Source: Candidatus Marinimicrobia bacterium CG08_land_8_20_14_0_20_45_22 (GTDB lineage Bacteria > Fidelibacterota > UBA2242). Taken from it: a stretch of 42,650 nucleotides of DNA. The stretch spans positions 1 through 42,650 of the forward strand of contig PEYN01000091.1 in NCBI GenBank assembly GCA_002774355.1. Direction: 5' to 3'. The position numbers and the translations under genes were made by a program. Below the pieces are notes generated by a model. The model did not search any database. It had not been told where the DNA came from and saw only the letters and a list, made by a program, of their open reading frames with translations. Each line of letters starts with the position of its first letter. Positions within the stretch are counted from its first letter, which is position 1. Below are positions 7,078 to 15,656 of this stretch, one piece after another.

Positions 7078-8181
7078 ATGGGATTTAAATGCGGGATAGT
7101 CGGACTTCCGAATGTAGGTAAATCCACGCTATTCAATGCGCTGACCCGGGCGGGTGTTCCAATGGAAAATTATCCGTTTTGCACGATCGAACCGCATGTC
7201 GGAATGGTTGAGGTTCCGGACAAAAGATTGGAACTGTTGCAGAAGACCTATCATCCGCAAAAGGTGATTCCGACGACATTGCAGTTCGTGGATATTGCCG
7301 GATTGGTCAAAGGCGCCTCGCAGGGTGAAGGTCTCGGTAATCAATTTCTGAGCAACATCCAACCGGTCGATGCGATTATTCATCTGGTGCGATGTTTTGA
7401 AGACCCAAACGTAGCGCACATCGATGAAAAATTAGACCCAAAGCGGGATTTTGAAATCGTCGAAACTGAAATTCTGTTGAAAGACCTCGAGATTATCGAA
7501 AGCCGGATCAATAAAATTTCCCCTCGTGCCAAAACCGGCGATGACAAAACAAGAAAACAGTTGGCAATTCTTTATGATTTGAAAAACCTGCTTTCGGAAG
7601 GGAAATCCGCCAAACTCTATCACACTCATCCGGAGGAAGAATCTTTTCTGCGAGAACTGGCGCTCTTGTCGGCTAAACCCGTTCTAGTCGTCGGAAATAT
7701 TTCCGAAAATGAAGCCACTTTGGGTAAAAAATCCGAGACGACGCGGAAGTTCGAACAATATTTTATGCAAACCGGTTCGCTTTTTCTGACGCTTTCGGCA
7801 AATCTGGAACTGGAATTATCGGAATTGGAAAATGACGATCGGACTTTTTTAATGAGGGAATGGAAATTGCCGACAACAGGTCTGAACCGATTGATTTCCG
7901 CGAGCTACGATCTTCTAAGATTGATTACGTTTTTTACGGTCGAATCCGGGATTTGTCAGGCGTGGACGATTCCCGGCGGAAGCGTTGCCGTCAAAGCCGC
8001 TTCGGTTATTCATTCCGGTTTTGAAGATCGTTTTATCAAGGCGGAAGTGCGTCACTGGTCAGACATCGAAAAAATCAGATCCGAAACGTTGTTGCGCGAG
8101 CAAGGATTGGTTCATATCGAGGGAAAATCTTATATGGTTAAAGACGGAGATGTGATCACGTTCAAACTCGCCGCCGGTTAG
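7078..8181 (+). CDS. ychF: Redox-regulated/ribosome-associated ATPase YchF (Obg-family GTPase fold)
   Basis: The 367-aa length and layout are those of YchF/OLA1. The P-loop is GLPNVGKS (residues 8-15), switch II contains DIAGLVKGAS, and a helical insertion (about residues 125-200) precedes the C-terminal TGS domain (AWTIPGGSVAVKAASVIHSGFEDRFIKAEV). YchF proteins bind ribosomes and hydrolyse ATP rather than GTP; they are implicated in stress and translation control. The ATG at 7078 is supported by GGAG ten bases upstream. The gene stands alone, downstream of the divergent tRNA-Asp, and ends in a strong terminator shared with the convergent phoH-like gene. Nothing unusual in the motifs. Confidence 0.97.
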   Translation: MGFKCGIVGLPNVGKSTLFNALTRAGVPMENYPFCTIEPHVGMVEVPDKRLELLQKTYHPQKVIPTTLQFVDIAGLVKGASQGEGLGNQFLSNIQPVDAIIHLVRCFEDPNVAHIDEKLDPKRDFEIVETEILLKDLEIIESRINKISPRAKTGDDKTRKQLAILYDLKNLLSEGKSAKLYHTHPEEESFLRELALLSAKPVLVVGNISENEATLGKKSETTRKFEQYFMQTGSLFLTLSANLELELSELENDDRTFLMREWKLPTTGLNRLISASYDLLRLITFFTVESGICQAWTIPGGSVAVKAASVIHSGFEDRFIKAEVRHWSDIEKIRSETLLREQGLVHIEGKSYMVKDGDVITFKLAAG

Positions 8182-8204
8182 CGTTTCTACGACAAGAAAT
8201 AATC

Positions 8205-8237
8205 AAAAGGGAGCCGCGAAAACGACTCCCTTTTTTT
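8205..8237. terminator. Bidirectional terminator between ychF and the phoH-like gene
   Basis: AAAGGGAG...CTCCCTTT stem (8206-8233), with extra CG pairs inside, and T runs on both strands (TTTTTTT after the plus-strand stem, TTTT on the minus strand). It suits both convergent genes. Confidence 0.85.
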
Positions 8238-8278
8238 GTTACAATTTTATAACTCAATCTGAGAATGTTGTAGTTTTT

Positions 8279-9235
8279 TTATTCGGCGACGCCGTTTAAA
8301 TTGTTGTAGGCTTTAATGATTTCCCTGACCAACCGGTGGCGAACGACGTCTTTGGGTTCAAAATAAACGAAGTCGATGCCGTCGATATTCTGCAAAATGT
8401 TTTTAGCTTCGATGAGGCCGGAATGGGCTTTATCCGGAATGTCGATCTGTGTAATATCACCGGTGATGATTGCTTTCGAGTTGACGCCGAGGCGAGTCAG
8501 AAACATCTTCATCTGCATGGAGGTCGTGTTCTGCGCTTCATCGAGAATAACATAGGCGTTATTCAACGTCCGACCGCGCATGTATGCCAGCGGTAGGACT
8601 TCGATGACACGTTGTTCGGTGTAAGCGTTGACTTTTTCTGTTGAAAGCATGTCCATTAACGCGTCGTAAAGCGGAGCGAGATAAGGCTCGATTTTTTCTT
8701 TCAAATCGCCCGGTAAAAATCCCAAACTTTCTCCGGCTTCGACTGCAGGGCGTGTGAGGATGATGCGCTGAACGTCATGGTTTCGCAGAGCGGCGACGGC
8801 GATTGCGACCGCGATATAGGTTTTACCGGTTCCGGCGGGTCCGATGCCGAACACGATGTCATTTTTCAACGTTGAGCGGTAATATTTTTCCTGATTCGCC
8901 GATCGTGGCTTGATGACACCGTTCTTTTTAAAAAGGATCACCGAATCGGCGGTAATCTCTTCTGCCGCCGGTCGTTTTCCGAGAATTTCAATATTGATCA
9001 GCGTCTGTACGTCATCTTCGGAAATTTCTCCTTTTTGGTTGATCGTCAACAACATTTCCCCGATGATGGCGTCGATTTGGCGAATTGAGTTTTCATCGCC
9101 GTCCAGCATCAATTTATTCCCGCGTGCGAAAATCTTTATTGGAAAGGTTTTCTGCAATAACGTCAAATTGATGTCGTTCATTCCGAAAACCAATAACGGA
9201 TCGACGCCTTTGATTTCAATGATTTTTTCTGCCAT
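8279..9235 (-). CDS. PhoH-like ATPase
   Basis: The 318-aa protein matches the PhoH/PhoL family in size. It has an N-terminal KH-like segment (about 1-90), then the PhoH ATPase core with Walker A GPAGTGKT (132-139) and Walker B VILDEAQN (229-236). The family hallmark TRPAVEAGESLGFLPGD is also complete. PhoH-like ATPases are linked to RNA metabolism and ribosome maturation, often next to ybeY; no ybeY follows here. The ATG at 9235 fits the family N-terminus. The gene is convergent with ychF and shares its terminator. Its own upstream region also encodes a 67-codon overlapping frame, which I reject as a gene. Confidence 0.95.
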   Translation of the reverse strand: MAEKIIEIKGVDPLLVFGMNDINLTLLQKTFPIKIFARGNKLMLDGDENSIRQIDAIIGEMLLTINQKGEISEDDVQTLINIEILGKRPAAEEITADSVILFKKNGVIKPRSANQEKYYRSTLKNDIVFGIGPAGTGKTYIAVAIAVAALRNHDVQRIILTRPAVEAGESLGFLPGDLKEKIEPYLAPLYDALMDMLSTEKVNAYTEQRVIEVLPLAYMRGRTLNNAYVILDEAQNTTSMQMKMFLTRLGVNSKAIITGDITQIDIPDKAHSGLIEAKNILQNIDGIDFVYFEPKDVVRHRLVREIIKAYNNLNGVAE

Positions 9236-9408
9236 TTTTCCTTATCCTAAACAAACCATAGTAAAATTTCTCGTATTTACGGAGATTTACAAGAAATTTA
9301 TCGACGAGATCGAATCTGTAGTTATCTTTAGATTTTGTGTCAGATGAGACTAAGACGGGTTGTATTTTCTGCTTTAAGTCGGGATACTTGAAGACGTATA
9401 AAAACAAC

Positions 9409-9442
9409 TTAGCCCCCAAGATTCTACATCTGTGGGGGCTAA
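9409..9442 (-). terminator. Terminator of the small lipoprotein gene
   Basis: Ten-base perfect stem TTAGCCCCCA / TGGGGGCTAA. In the minus direction it is followed by GTTGTTTTTA, a T-rich tail. It begins 22 bases after the lipoprotein stop codon. There is no T run in the plus direction. Confidence 0.8.
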
Positions 9443-9463
9443 ATAACGTCTAATGAACGGTAC

Positions 9464-9607
9464 CTACTTGGTGGTGTCAACCGCTGTGGTGTCCGTCGGT
9501 ACCTGTTCAATTGTCTGCTCTGTGGCTGGGACTTCAGTTTTTTTCTGGCAACCAGCTAATCCGAGGACAAACAACAGAACCGCTGCAAAGACCAATGCTT
9601 TCTTCAA
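9464..9607 (-). CDS. Small 47-aa lipoprotein (TTG start)
   Basis: Read from TTG at 9607: MKKALVFAAVLLFVLGLAGC is a textbook lipoprotein signal with lipobox LAGC (Cys20). It leaves a mature peptide of only 28 residues, rich in T, E, P and D (QKKTEVPATEQTIEQ...). GGGAGGA ends seven bases before the TTG, which decides the start; no in-frame ATG exists. A strong terminator follows. Such tiny lipoproteins are common and usually functionless by homology; possible roles include envelope tethering, like Lpp, or entericidin-like functions, but neither can be read from the sequence. The gene is isolated from both neighbours and is easy to miss because of its length and start codon. Confidence 0.85.
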   Translation of the reverse strand: MKKALVFAAVLLFVLGLAGCQKKTEVPATEQTIEQVPTDTTAVDTTK

Positions 9608-9940
9608 TTCAGTTCCTCCCTTTGTTAGTTCTACTACGAACGTCTATATATGAAAAATCGTTCATGCCCTAAATTTAAGCAGCAATTTACCGAAATGAAA
9701 TATTTATTCTGAACAGAACGAAAAATTTTTTATATCAGGATGGTCTGATTGTGCTTTGATGATCTGTCATTTAAAACTCAGGTAAGTGACGTTCACCTTC
9801 CTTAATAATGAAGAATATGACATATAACCGCCCCGTCCTTTTTCTTGTTTTTAGTGGGGTCTGGACTTAAATTTGCAATGCTTTATTAGATGGATTATGT
9901 GTCTGAAAAATATTGATAATACTAAAATTAATTCGATAAA
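9608..9940. other. Intergenic region between lipoprotein and parA
   Basis: AT-rich divergent promoter region for the minus-strand lipoprotein gene and the plus-strand parA operon. A TATATA box lies at about 9641-9646 (minus strand), within reach of the lipoprotein gene. I see no RNA gene, parS site or supported small ORF. Confidence 0.4.
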
Positions 9941-10717
9941 ATGCCCAAAATAATTACGATTGCGAACCAAAAAGGAGGCGTTGGAAAGACAACGACTGCG
10001 ATCAATCTTGCGGCCGGATTGGCGGTTTCGGAAGTCGATACACTTTTGATAGATCTCGATCCGCAAGCCAACGCGACCATCGGTTGCGGAATTGATTATA
10101 AAAGCGTCGAAAACAGTATCTATGAAGTGCTGATAGATGGCGAAGGCATCAGTCCTGTGATTCAAACGACTGAAATTCCCTTTCTGGATATCGTACCTTC
10201 CGCGACTCGTTTGGTAGGAGCCGAGATCGAAATGGTCTCTATGATCGGCCGGGAAACGGTTTTAAAAAAGGCTCTCGAATCGCTCGAAAAGGAATATAGA
10301 TATGTTATTATCGACTGTCCGCCGTCTCTCGGTTTGCTGACGATAAACAGCCTGACGGCCTCTCATTCTATCCTGATTCCGATCCAGTGCGAATACTATG
10401 CAATGGAAGGTTTGGGACAGTTGTTGAATACGATCCGTTTGGTTCAAAAAAGCCTCAACCGGAACCTTCAGATCGAAGGAGTGTTAATTACGATGAGCGA
10501 TTCGCGATTGCGTCTGACTCAGGAAGTCACTGAACAGGTGAGGAGTTTTTTCAAAGAAAAAGTCTATCAGAGCGTGATCCGGCGGAATGTTCGTCTTGGA
10601 GAATCACCGAGTTTCGGCAAGCCCATTATTTTGTACGATGCCTCGTCACCGGGCGCTCAAGATTATATGGCATTGGTAGGAGAATTTTTAAAGAATGACG
10701 GTCAAGAGATTAGGTAA
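9941..10717 (+). CDS. parA: Chromosome partitioning ATPase ParA/Soj
   Basis: The 258-aa MinD/ParA-type ATPase has the deviant Walker A KGGVGKTTT (residues 11-19), Walker A' LLIDLDPQANAT (about 34-45) and Walker B VIIDCPPSLGLLT. There is no N-terminal DNA-binding extension, so it is the short chromosomal Soj type. With ParB it moves origin regions or, in some bacteria, positions other cargo. The 3' end overlaps parB by 23 bases. The same operon continues with an M23 peptidase and a bactofilin, an arrangement that links chromosome positioning with cell-shape proteins. No clear Shine-Dalgarno precedes the ATG, which is common in Bacteroidota-like translation. Confidence 0.96.
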   Translation: MPKIITIANQKGGVGKTTTAINLAAGLAVSEVDTLLIDLDPQANATIGCGIDYKSVENSIYEVLIDGEGISPVIQTTEIPFLDIVPSATRLVGAEIEMVSMIGRETVLKKALESLEKEYRYVIIDCPPSLGLLTINSLTASHSILIPIQCEYYAMEGLGQLLNTIRLVQKSLNRNLQIEGVLITMSDSRLRLTQEVTEQVRSFFKEKVYQSVIRRNVRLGESPSFGKPIILYDASSPGAQDYMALVGEFLKNDGQEIR

Positions 10718-11567
10718 AGGATTAAGCGCAATCATTCCGGAATTTCCACCGGATTTTAACATGATCAATCAGGTTGCCGAAATTGACGTCGATAAAATTC
10801 GCGCCAACCCGCATCAGCCGCGAAAAGATTTCAACGAGCAGGCGATGAATGAATTGAAAATGTCCATTCGCGAGAAGGGCATTATTCAACCGATTACTGT
10901 TCGTCAGGCGGAAAACGGATTCGAATTGATCGCCGGGGAAAGACGTTTGCGCGCTGCGATAGAACTCGGACTGAAGTCGCTTCCGGCGTATATTTTATCC
11001 GTTAAAACGGATGTCGAGATGATGGAACTCGCCTTGATAGAAAACGTACAGAGGGAAGATTTGAATCCGGTGGACGAAGCCGAAGCCTACTCGGTTCTGG
11101 CCAACACGTTCAATATGTCCCATGAAGAAATCGCAACGAAAGTAGGGAAAGACCGTTCTACTATTACAAATTCTCTGAGACTGCTAAACTTGCCGGCTCC
11201 AATCATTCAAGATTTGCGCGATGATAAAATCACACCCGGACATGCCCGGCCTATTCTTTCTATAAACAATGAAAAACAGCAACTGAATCTCTGGCAAAGA
11301 ATCAAACGTGATGGATTAAGCGTGCGGGCTGTTGAAGCATTCGTGAAAAATATGGATTTGGTCCAGCAAAAAACCGCCGAGCCAAAAGTCTTTCGCAAAT
11401 CCAATTATGTTAAGACGGTAGAAGAAAAACTGATGCATATCGTCGGTTCGCGTGTAAAAATCCGTGGCGACGAAAATAAGGGCAGTATTGAGATCAACTT
11501 TTATTCACGGGAAGACTTGACTCGGTTGATGGATATTTTTGAATCTATCGAGGACATCGAAAAATGA
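10695..11567 (+). CDS. parB: Chromosome partitioning protein ParB
   Basis: The 290-aa protein begins KRLGKGLSAIIP, the short ParA-stimulating N-terminus of chromosomal ParBs. The ParB/Srx CTPase domain follows, with NPHQPRKDF and the phosphate-binding LIAGERRLRAA (about residues 75-85). The helix-turn-helix is EEIATKVGKDRSTITNSLRLL, and the C-terminal dimerisation segment follows. It overlaps parA by 23 nt and the M23 gene by 4 nt, so all three are translationally coupled. ParB loads at parS, spreads using CTP and recruits SMC. I found no intact parS (TGTTTCACGTGAAACA) in the window, although the palindrome repeats at 2033 and 2658 contain the half GTTTCACGT. Confidence 0.96.
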   Translation: MTVKRLGKGLSAIIPEFPPDFNMINQVAEIDVDKIRANPHQPRKDFNEQAMNELKMSIREKGIIQPITVRQAENGFELIAGERRLRAAIELGLKSLPAYILSVKTDVEMMELALIENVQREDLNPVDEAEAYSVLANTFNMSHEEIATKVGKDRSTITNSLRLLNLPAPIIQDLRDDKITPGHARPILSINNEKQQLNLWQRIKRDGLSVRAVEAFVKNMDLVQQKTAEPKVFRKSNYVKTVEEKLMHIVGSRVKIRGDENKGSIEINFYSREDLTRLMDIFESIEDIEK

Positions 11568-12388
11568 GTAAAGCGGGTAAAAGATATTTTACGTTTCATC
11601 TGATGTCCACGGACAATAAAAAGCCGTTCAAGATAACGTTTAACCATCATATCGCACATCTGATTTTCGCTTTCGGCGTGATCGTTATTTTGTTTTTTTT
11701 CGTTGGTATTTTTACTTTTTTCCCAAAGGCGATTCAATACGACAAAATCAAGGCGGAAAACGACATCCTAATTCAGGATCGGATCAAAGTGACAAAAATC
11801 CTGAGTGATTACAATCAAATCCGGCAAATGGATCAGTACATCCGCTCCGTTTTAGGTAGCGATTTGAAGATTCCCGAAGGCGATTCGACAGTATACGACT
11901 CGATGGCGAATACACAGATGGGAGTAATTCAAAAGCCGGATGAAGTGGCGCGAATCAGTTTTCTGGATAACATTCCCATTTATCCGCCCGTCGACGGTTA
12001 TATCACGCAGGGATTTTTAGATAATCGTGTGTTCAACAGTGATAACCATTTAGGAGTCGATGTCGTGGCAACTGAAGGCGAACCGATCAAGGCATCAGCC
12101 TCAGGAGTCGTCATTTTGTCGAATTGGACTCCCGATCTCGGGAATACGGTGATTATCTATCATGCCGGCGGTTATTTTACAATTTACGGCCATAATCAAA
12201 GAAATTATGTTGAACCGCACCAATATGTGAATCGCGGAGATGTGATTGGTTTTGTAGGAAACACCGGTAAAAGCAAAGGACCGCATCTTCATTTTGAAAT
12301 TTGGAAGGAAGGAAAGCCTGTCAATCCGCAAGATATGGTTTATTCCTATAAACTGTCTGATAAATCGCTGAAAAATGTAGAAAGATAA
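11564..12388 (+). CDS. Membrane-anchored M23 (LytM-type) peptidase
   Basis: This 274-aa protein has one transmembrane helix (about residues 31-52), a short coiled-coil-like stretch (62-95) and a C-terminal M23 domain. The zinc ligands are all present: H162 and D166 in NHLGVDVV, H210 in YGH, and H243 in HLHFE. It should therefore be an active periplasmic endopeptidase cutting peptidoglycan cross-links, unlike degenerate EnvC-type activators. The start overlaps the parB stop by 4 nt, and bactofilin follows after a gap of 4 nt. M23 peptidase plus bactofilin pairs are known shape determinants (CcmA with Csd proteins in Helicobacter, LmdC with BacA in Hyphomonas). A role in localised wall remodelling is thus a reasonable inference. 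Confidence 0.93.
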   Translation: MSKAGKRYFTFHLMSTDNKKPFKITFNHHIAHLIFAFGVIVILFFFVGIFTFFPKAIQYDKIKAENDILIQDRIKVTKILSDYNQIRQMDQYIRSVLGSDLKIPEGDSTVYDSMANTQMGVIQKPDEVARISFLDNIPIYPPVDGYITQGFLDNRVFNSDNHLGVDVVATEGEPIKASASGVVILSNWTPDLGNTVIIYHAGGYFTIYGHNQRNYVEPHQYVNRGDVIGFVGNTGKSKGPHLHFEIWKEGKPVNPQDMVYSYKLSDKSLKNVER

Positions 12389-12392
12389 ACTT

Positions 12393-12779
12393 ATGAGAGG
12401 CGACTCTATTATTAAGAAAGAATCGACGATCAACACAATCATCGGTGAAAATACTTTGATTGCCGGAAAAATTAACTGCGACGGCAACATTATTGTTTAT
12501 GGAAAAATTGAAGGCGACATCACAACCGAAGGAACGATCACTATTTTTGCGACCTCTAACGTTCAGGGAAATTTGACAGGTTTCAATGTTCAGATCAGCG
12601 GTAAGGTCGAGGGAAACATCGATGCCAACGGAAAAGTCGTTCTAGGCGAAAAATCCAGTCTGATTGGTGATATCAAAGCTGTCCAAATCGTCATCGAAGA
12701 GGGCGCCGCATTCGACGGTCGATGCGTTATGCGAACCGCGAATCCGGAATCGGCAGCGTCTACAAAATCCGACCGCTGA
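12393..12779 (+). CDS. Bactofilin (polymer-forming cytoskeletal protein)
   Basis: The 128-aa protein is a bactofilin: a short polar N-terminus, then a right-handed beta-helix of repeating G-rich strands. Examples are ENTLIAGKINCDGNIIVYGKIEGDI, split over several rungs, then VQGNLTGFNVQISGKVEGNI and VVLGEKSSLIGDIKA. A disordered tail (ESAASTKSDR) ends it. Bactofilins self-assemble into nucleotide-free filaments at the membrane and recruit wall enzymes. In Myxococcus, bactofilins also bind ParAB machinery, which makes the parA-parB-M23-bactofilin order meaningful. It follows the M23 gene by 4 nt. The next gene, aspS, begins 20 bases downstream, so it may be transcribed with this operon. Confidence 0.93.
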   Translation: MRGDSIIKKESTINTIIGENTLIAGKINCDGNIIVYGKIEGDITTEGTITIFATSNVQGNLTGFNVQISGKVEGNIDANGKVVLGEKSSLIGDIKAVQIVIEEGAAFDGRCVMRTANPESAASTKSDR

Positions 12780-12799
12780 GTCTCAACCAAGGGATTGTC

Positions 12800-14560
12800 A
12801 TGAAATTGAAACGCACAGTGAATTGCGGAGAACTACGGAAATCAAATGAAGGGCAAACGGTCGTTTTAAACGGCTGGGTCAATAAACGACGCGATCACGG
12901 CGGACTCATTTTTCTCGATCTGCGCGACCGGTACGGAATTACGCAGATCGTTTTCGACACGGAATCGGCGGACGCCGCAATTCTAAATGCAAAAAAACTC
13001 GGCGCTGAAGACGTTGTCGCCGTCAAAGGGACTGTTCGGCTTCGCCCGGAAAATTCGATAAATAAAGAAATGCCAACCGGCGAGATCGAAATTGTTGCGC
13101 GAGAATTGGAAATCCTGAACACATCCTTAAATATTCCGTTTCAGGTGACCGATCGTTCGACCGGATTAGAAGACCTTCGCCTGAAATATCGTTTTCTGGA
13201 TTTGCGAACCAAGGAACTGCAAAAAAATATTGCCATCAGACATCGCGCCGCACAAGCCGTTCGAAAGTTTTACTCCGCCAATGGGTTTTATGAAATCGAA
13301 ACGCCATTTTTAACGAAAAGTACGCCGGAAGGCGCACGCGATTTTCTAGTTCCGAGCCGTCTGCATCAGGGCTCTTTTTATGCGCTTCCGCAATCGCCGC
13401 AGACTTACAAACAATTGCTGATGATTTCCGGTTTTGATAAATATTTTCAGATTGTCCGTTGTTTTCGAGACGAAGACTTGCGTGCGGACCGCCAGCCGGA
13501 ATTTACTCAAATCGACGTCGAGATGTCTTTTATCGAAGAAGAAGACATCATGAATCTGACCGAAACCATGTTGAGAGAAGTTTTTCGGGAAGTCATCGGC
13601 GTTGAACTTGACGATCCGTTCCCCAGAATGTCATTCGACGATGCGATGCGTCAATATGGAAGCGACAAACCAGACTTGAGATTGGGTTGTACGATTCGGA
13701 CAATCGATGAAATTGCCGCGAAAACCGAGTTTGCGGTTTTTCACTCGATGCTTCAAAAAAATGGGGTCATTGCAGGATTTTGTGCGCCGAACGCCGCATT
13801 TTTTAGTCGGAAAATCACCGACCAACTTACGGAAAAAGTTAAACAGTGGGGCGCAGGCGGACTCGCATTTGCCAAACTGACTGAAAATGGTTGGGAAAGC
13901 GGAATTGCGAAATTTTTATCGCCGGTGGAAAAGGAATTGATTCATGCGTTTGACGCCAAAGTCGGCGACATCGTTTTTTTCGTGAGTGATCTGGCAAAAG
14001 TTACTTATTCGGTTCTCGGTTATTTGCGCCTCGAAATCGCGAAAATGCTCAATCTGATTCCGCTAGGTGTTTTTAGACCGATTTGGGTGACTCGCTTTCC
14101 TTTGCTGGAATGGAGCGACGAAGAAAGCCGGTACGTAGCGATGCATCATCCGTTCACCTCGGCAGATATGGAGGAGCGCCATTTGTTAGAGACCGAACCG
14201 GAAAAAGTTCACGCACGCGCTTACGACATTGTCATTAACGGCAGTGAAATCGGCGGTGGAAGCATCCGGAATCATACCGTCGAAATGCAGGAACGGATGT
14301 TTGAAGCGTTAAAAATCCCGAAGGATGAAGCGCGTTTCAAATTCGGTTATCTTCTAGATGCTCTTGCGCATGGCGCTCCGCCACATGGCGGGATCGCGCT
14401 TGGATTCGACCGGTTGGTCATGATCCTTGCTGGCGCTGACAATCTGCGTGAGGTTATCGCTTTTCCGAAAACCACCAGCGCCTCCTCGCTAATGGACGGT
14501 TCTCCAACGCCGGTTGACGAAAAGCAATTGAAAGAACTGGGCATCAGATTAATCAAATAA
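12800..14560 (+). CDS. aspS: Aspartyl-tRNA synthetase, bacterial type
   Basis: The 586-aa length is that of bacterial AspRS. It has the N-terminal OB fold (VVLNGWVNKRRDHGGLIFLDLRDR), the class II core with QSPQ, and motif 2 FRDEDLRADRQPEFTQ. The bacterial GAD insertion lies at about residues 285-400, and motif 3 is GIALGFDRLVMIL. It charges tRNA-Asp; a GTC tRNA gene lies at 6831 in this window. The ATG at 12800 is chosen because the protein then starts MKLKRTVNCGELR, as in homologues; the longer frame would overlap bactofilin. GGGA precedes it by six bases. Whether it is the discriminating or non-discriminating (Asp/Asn) type cannot be told safely by eye. Confidence 0.96.
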   Translation: MKLKRTVNCGELRKSNEGQTVVLNGWVNKRRDHGGLIFLDLRDRYGITQIVFDTESADAAILNAKKLGAEDVVAVKGTVRLRPENSINKEMPTGEIEIVARELEILNTSLNIPFQVTDRSTGLEDLRLKYRFLDLRTKELQKNIAIRHRAAQAVRKFYSANGFYEIETPFLTKSTPEGARDFLVPSRLHQGSFYALPQSPQTYKQLLMISGFDKYFQIVRCFRDEDLRADRQPEFTQIDVEMSFIEEEDIMNLTETMLREVFREVIGVELDDPFPRMSFDDAMRQYGSDKPDLRLGCTIRTIDEIAAKTEFAVFHSMLQKNGVIAGFCAPNAAFFSRKITDQLTEKVKQWGAGGLAFAKLTENGWESGIAKFLSPVEKELIHAFDAKVGDIVFFVSDLAKVTYSVLGYLRLEIAKMLNLIPLGVFRPIWVTRFPLLEWSDEESRYVAMHHPFTSADMEERHLLETEPEKVHARAYDIVINGSEIGGGSIRNHTVEMQERMFEALKIPKDEARFKFGYLLDALAHGAPPHGGIALGFDRLVMILAGADNLREVIAFPKTTSASSLMDGSPTPVDEKQLKELGIRLIK

Positions 14561-14623
14561 AAATCTGCGATCGCCTTCGATAGACGATCCATATTTTCCG
14601 TATGGTGTCATTAAGGCGGAAAA

Positions 14624-14770
14624 TTACTTCATGAAGAAATAGTTGTCGAGTGGATCGGTGATATTATTGGCATTTGACGGTAAAATAATTACATCGAAAA
14701 TCGAACCATGGAAGATTTCGCCGATCAGATGATAGGTCATTTTCGACGGAAATTCGATAGGAATTCTCAT
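14624..14770 (-). CDS. Possible 48-aa protein downstream of plsC
   Basis: An ORF starts at ATG 14770, six bases after the plsC stop, on the same strand. Its product, MRIPIEFPSKMTYHLIGEIF followed by HGSIFDVIILPSNANNITDP, has a normal amino-acid mix and codon use like its neighbours. No convincing Shine-Dalgarno lies at the right distance, but weak sites are common here. I recognise no family. It may be a small conserved protein or chance. Confidence 0.4.
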   Translation of the reverse strand: MRIPIEFPSKMTYHLIGEIFHGSIFDVIILPSNANNITDPLDNYFFMK

Positions 14771-14776
14771 TGATTT

Positions 14777-15547
14777 TTATTCGGCATTTTTACTTCCTTC
14801 AAGCGTGTATCTGCCGTTCGGTTGATAAATCTTATGAGACGTAAGCACGACAGATCGCACTTTCTCGACTATTTCGGCATCGGTCATTTTGATGAGATCT
14901 TCATTGGGAATCGGCGGGTGAATAACGGCTTCAACCGGCCATTTTCGTTCTATATTAAAGCGCGTTTTCGGCTTGAGTTCGTAAAGACCATTGAGAGTTA
15001 CCGGTAGAACGTCGAGGCTCGTGCCCCAGAAAATGTGAACAAATCCTTTTTTAAAAATTCCGATCCGACCGTCGAGCGTTCGGGTTCCTTCGGGGAAAAT
15101 AGCGATTGTCAGCGATTTGGCTTTTTCGATCGATTGGGAAATAGACTGGCGCGCTTTGACATAGTCGTTCCGATCGATCGGAATATAGTCGGTTCGCGAC
15201 AGGAGAGATCCGAAAATGGGGATTTTGATCAGATATTCTTTCCCGATGAAAGCCAGCCGCGGGATGATTGTTAAAATCGCCGGAATATCATAAATACTCG
15301 AATGATTCACAACGAGAATATAATTTTTGTCTGGGCGAATATTCTCTTTTCCGATAATATGAACTTTCTTTACCATCAGCCAGAAAATACTATTAGCCCA
15401 GAACCAATGTCCAAATCGCAGTGGCATTTCCCATTTGACGATCGCCAGCAGGACGCCTATTAGAACCATAATAGCGGTGAAAATCCATTGAAGGAAGTAA
15501 CTGCAACTGCTAAAAATCATAGTAGTAAACGATCGAATTCTATTCAT
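14777..15547 (-). CDS. plsC: 1-acyl-sn-glycerol-3-phosphate acyltransferase
   Basis: This 256-aa PlsC-family enzyme has an N-terminal membrane segment (about residues 18-40) and the catalytic NHSSIYD (81-87, the HX4D motif). Block II is around YIPIDRND and block III is FPEGTR (151-156). It transfers an acyl chain to lysophosphatidic acid to make phosphatidic acid at the inner membrane. Related enzymes acylate other lysolipids, so the exact acceptor is not certain. It reads away from the repeat-bearing intergenic region at 15548-15812, and a possible 48-aa gene follows it. No unusual motif changes. Confidence 0.92.
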   Translation of the reverse strand: MNRIRSFTTMIFSSCSYFLQWIFTAIMVLIGVLLAIVKWEMPLRFGHWFWANSIFWLMVKKVHIIGKENIRPDKNYILVVNHSSIYDIPAILTIIPRLAFIGKEYLIKIPIFGSLLSRTDYIPIDRNDYVKARQSISQSIEKAKSLTIAIFPEGTRTLDGRIGIFKKGFVHIFWGTSLDVLPVTLNGLYELKPKTRFNIERKWPVEAVIHPPIPNEDLIKMTDAEIVEKVRSVVLTSHKIYQPNGRYTLEGSKNAE

Positions 15548-15656
15548 TACTCTTTCTATCGACTAATCAAGCGCCTGCAGATTCTAAGAAAAAGTGAGGG
15601 AAAATTCAATACATTTTTCGGTTATGAACGGAAGGAATTAGCCTGCTTAATTCATA

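Noticed and set aside
9216-9419. 67-codon frame at the 5' end of the phoH-like gene
   Set aside because: It overlaps the phoH-like start, lacks a ribosome site and has no family pattern.
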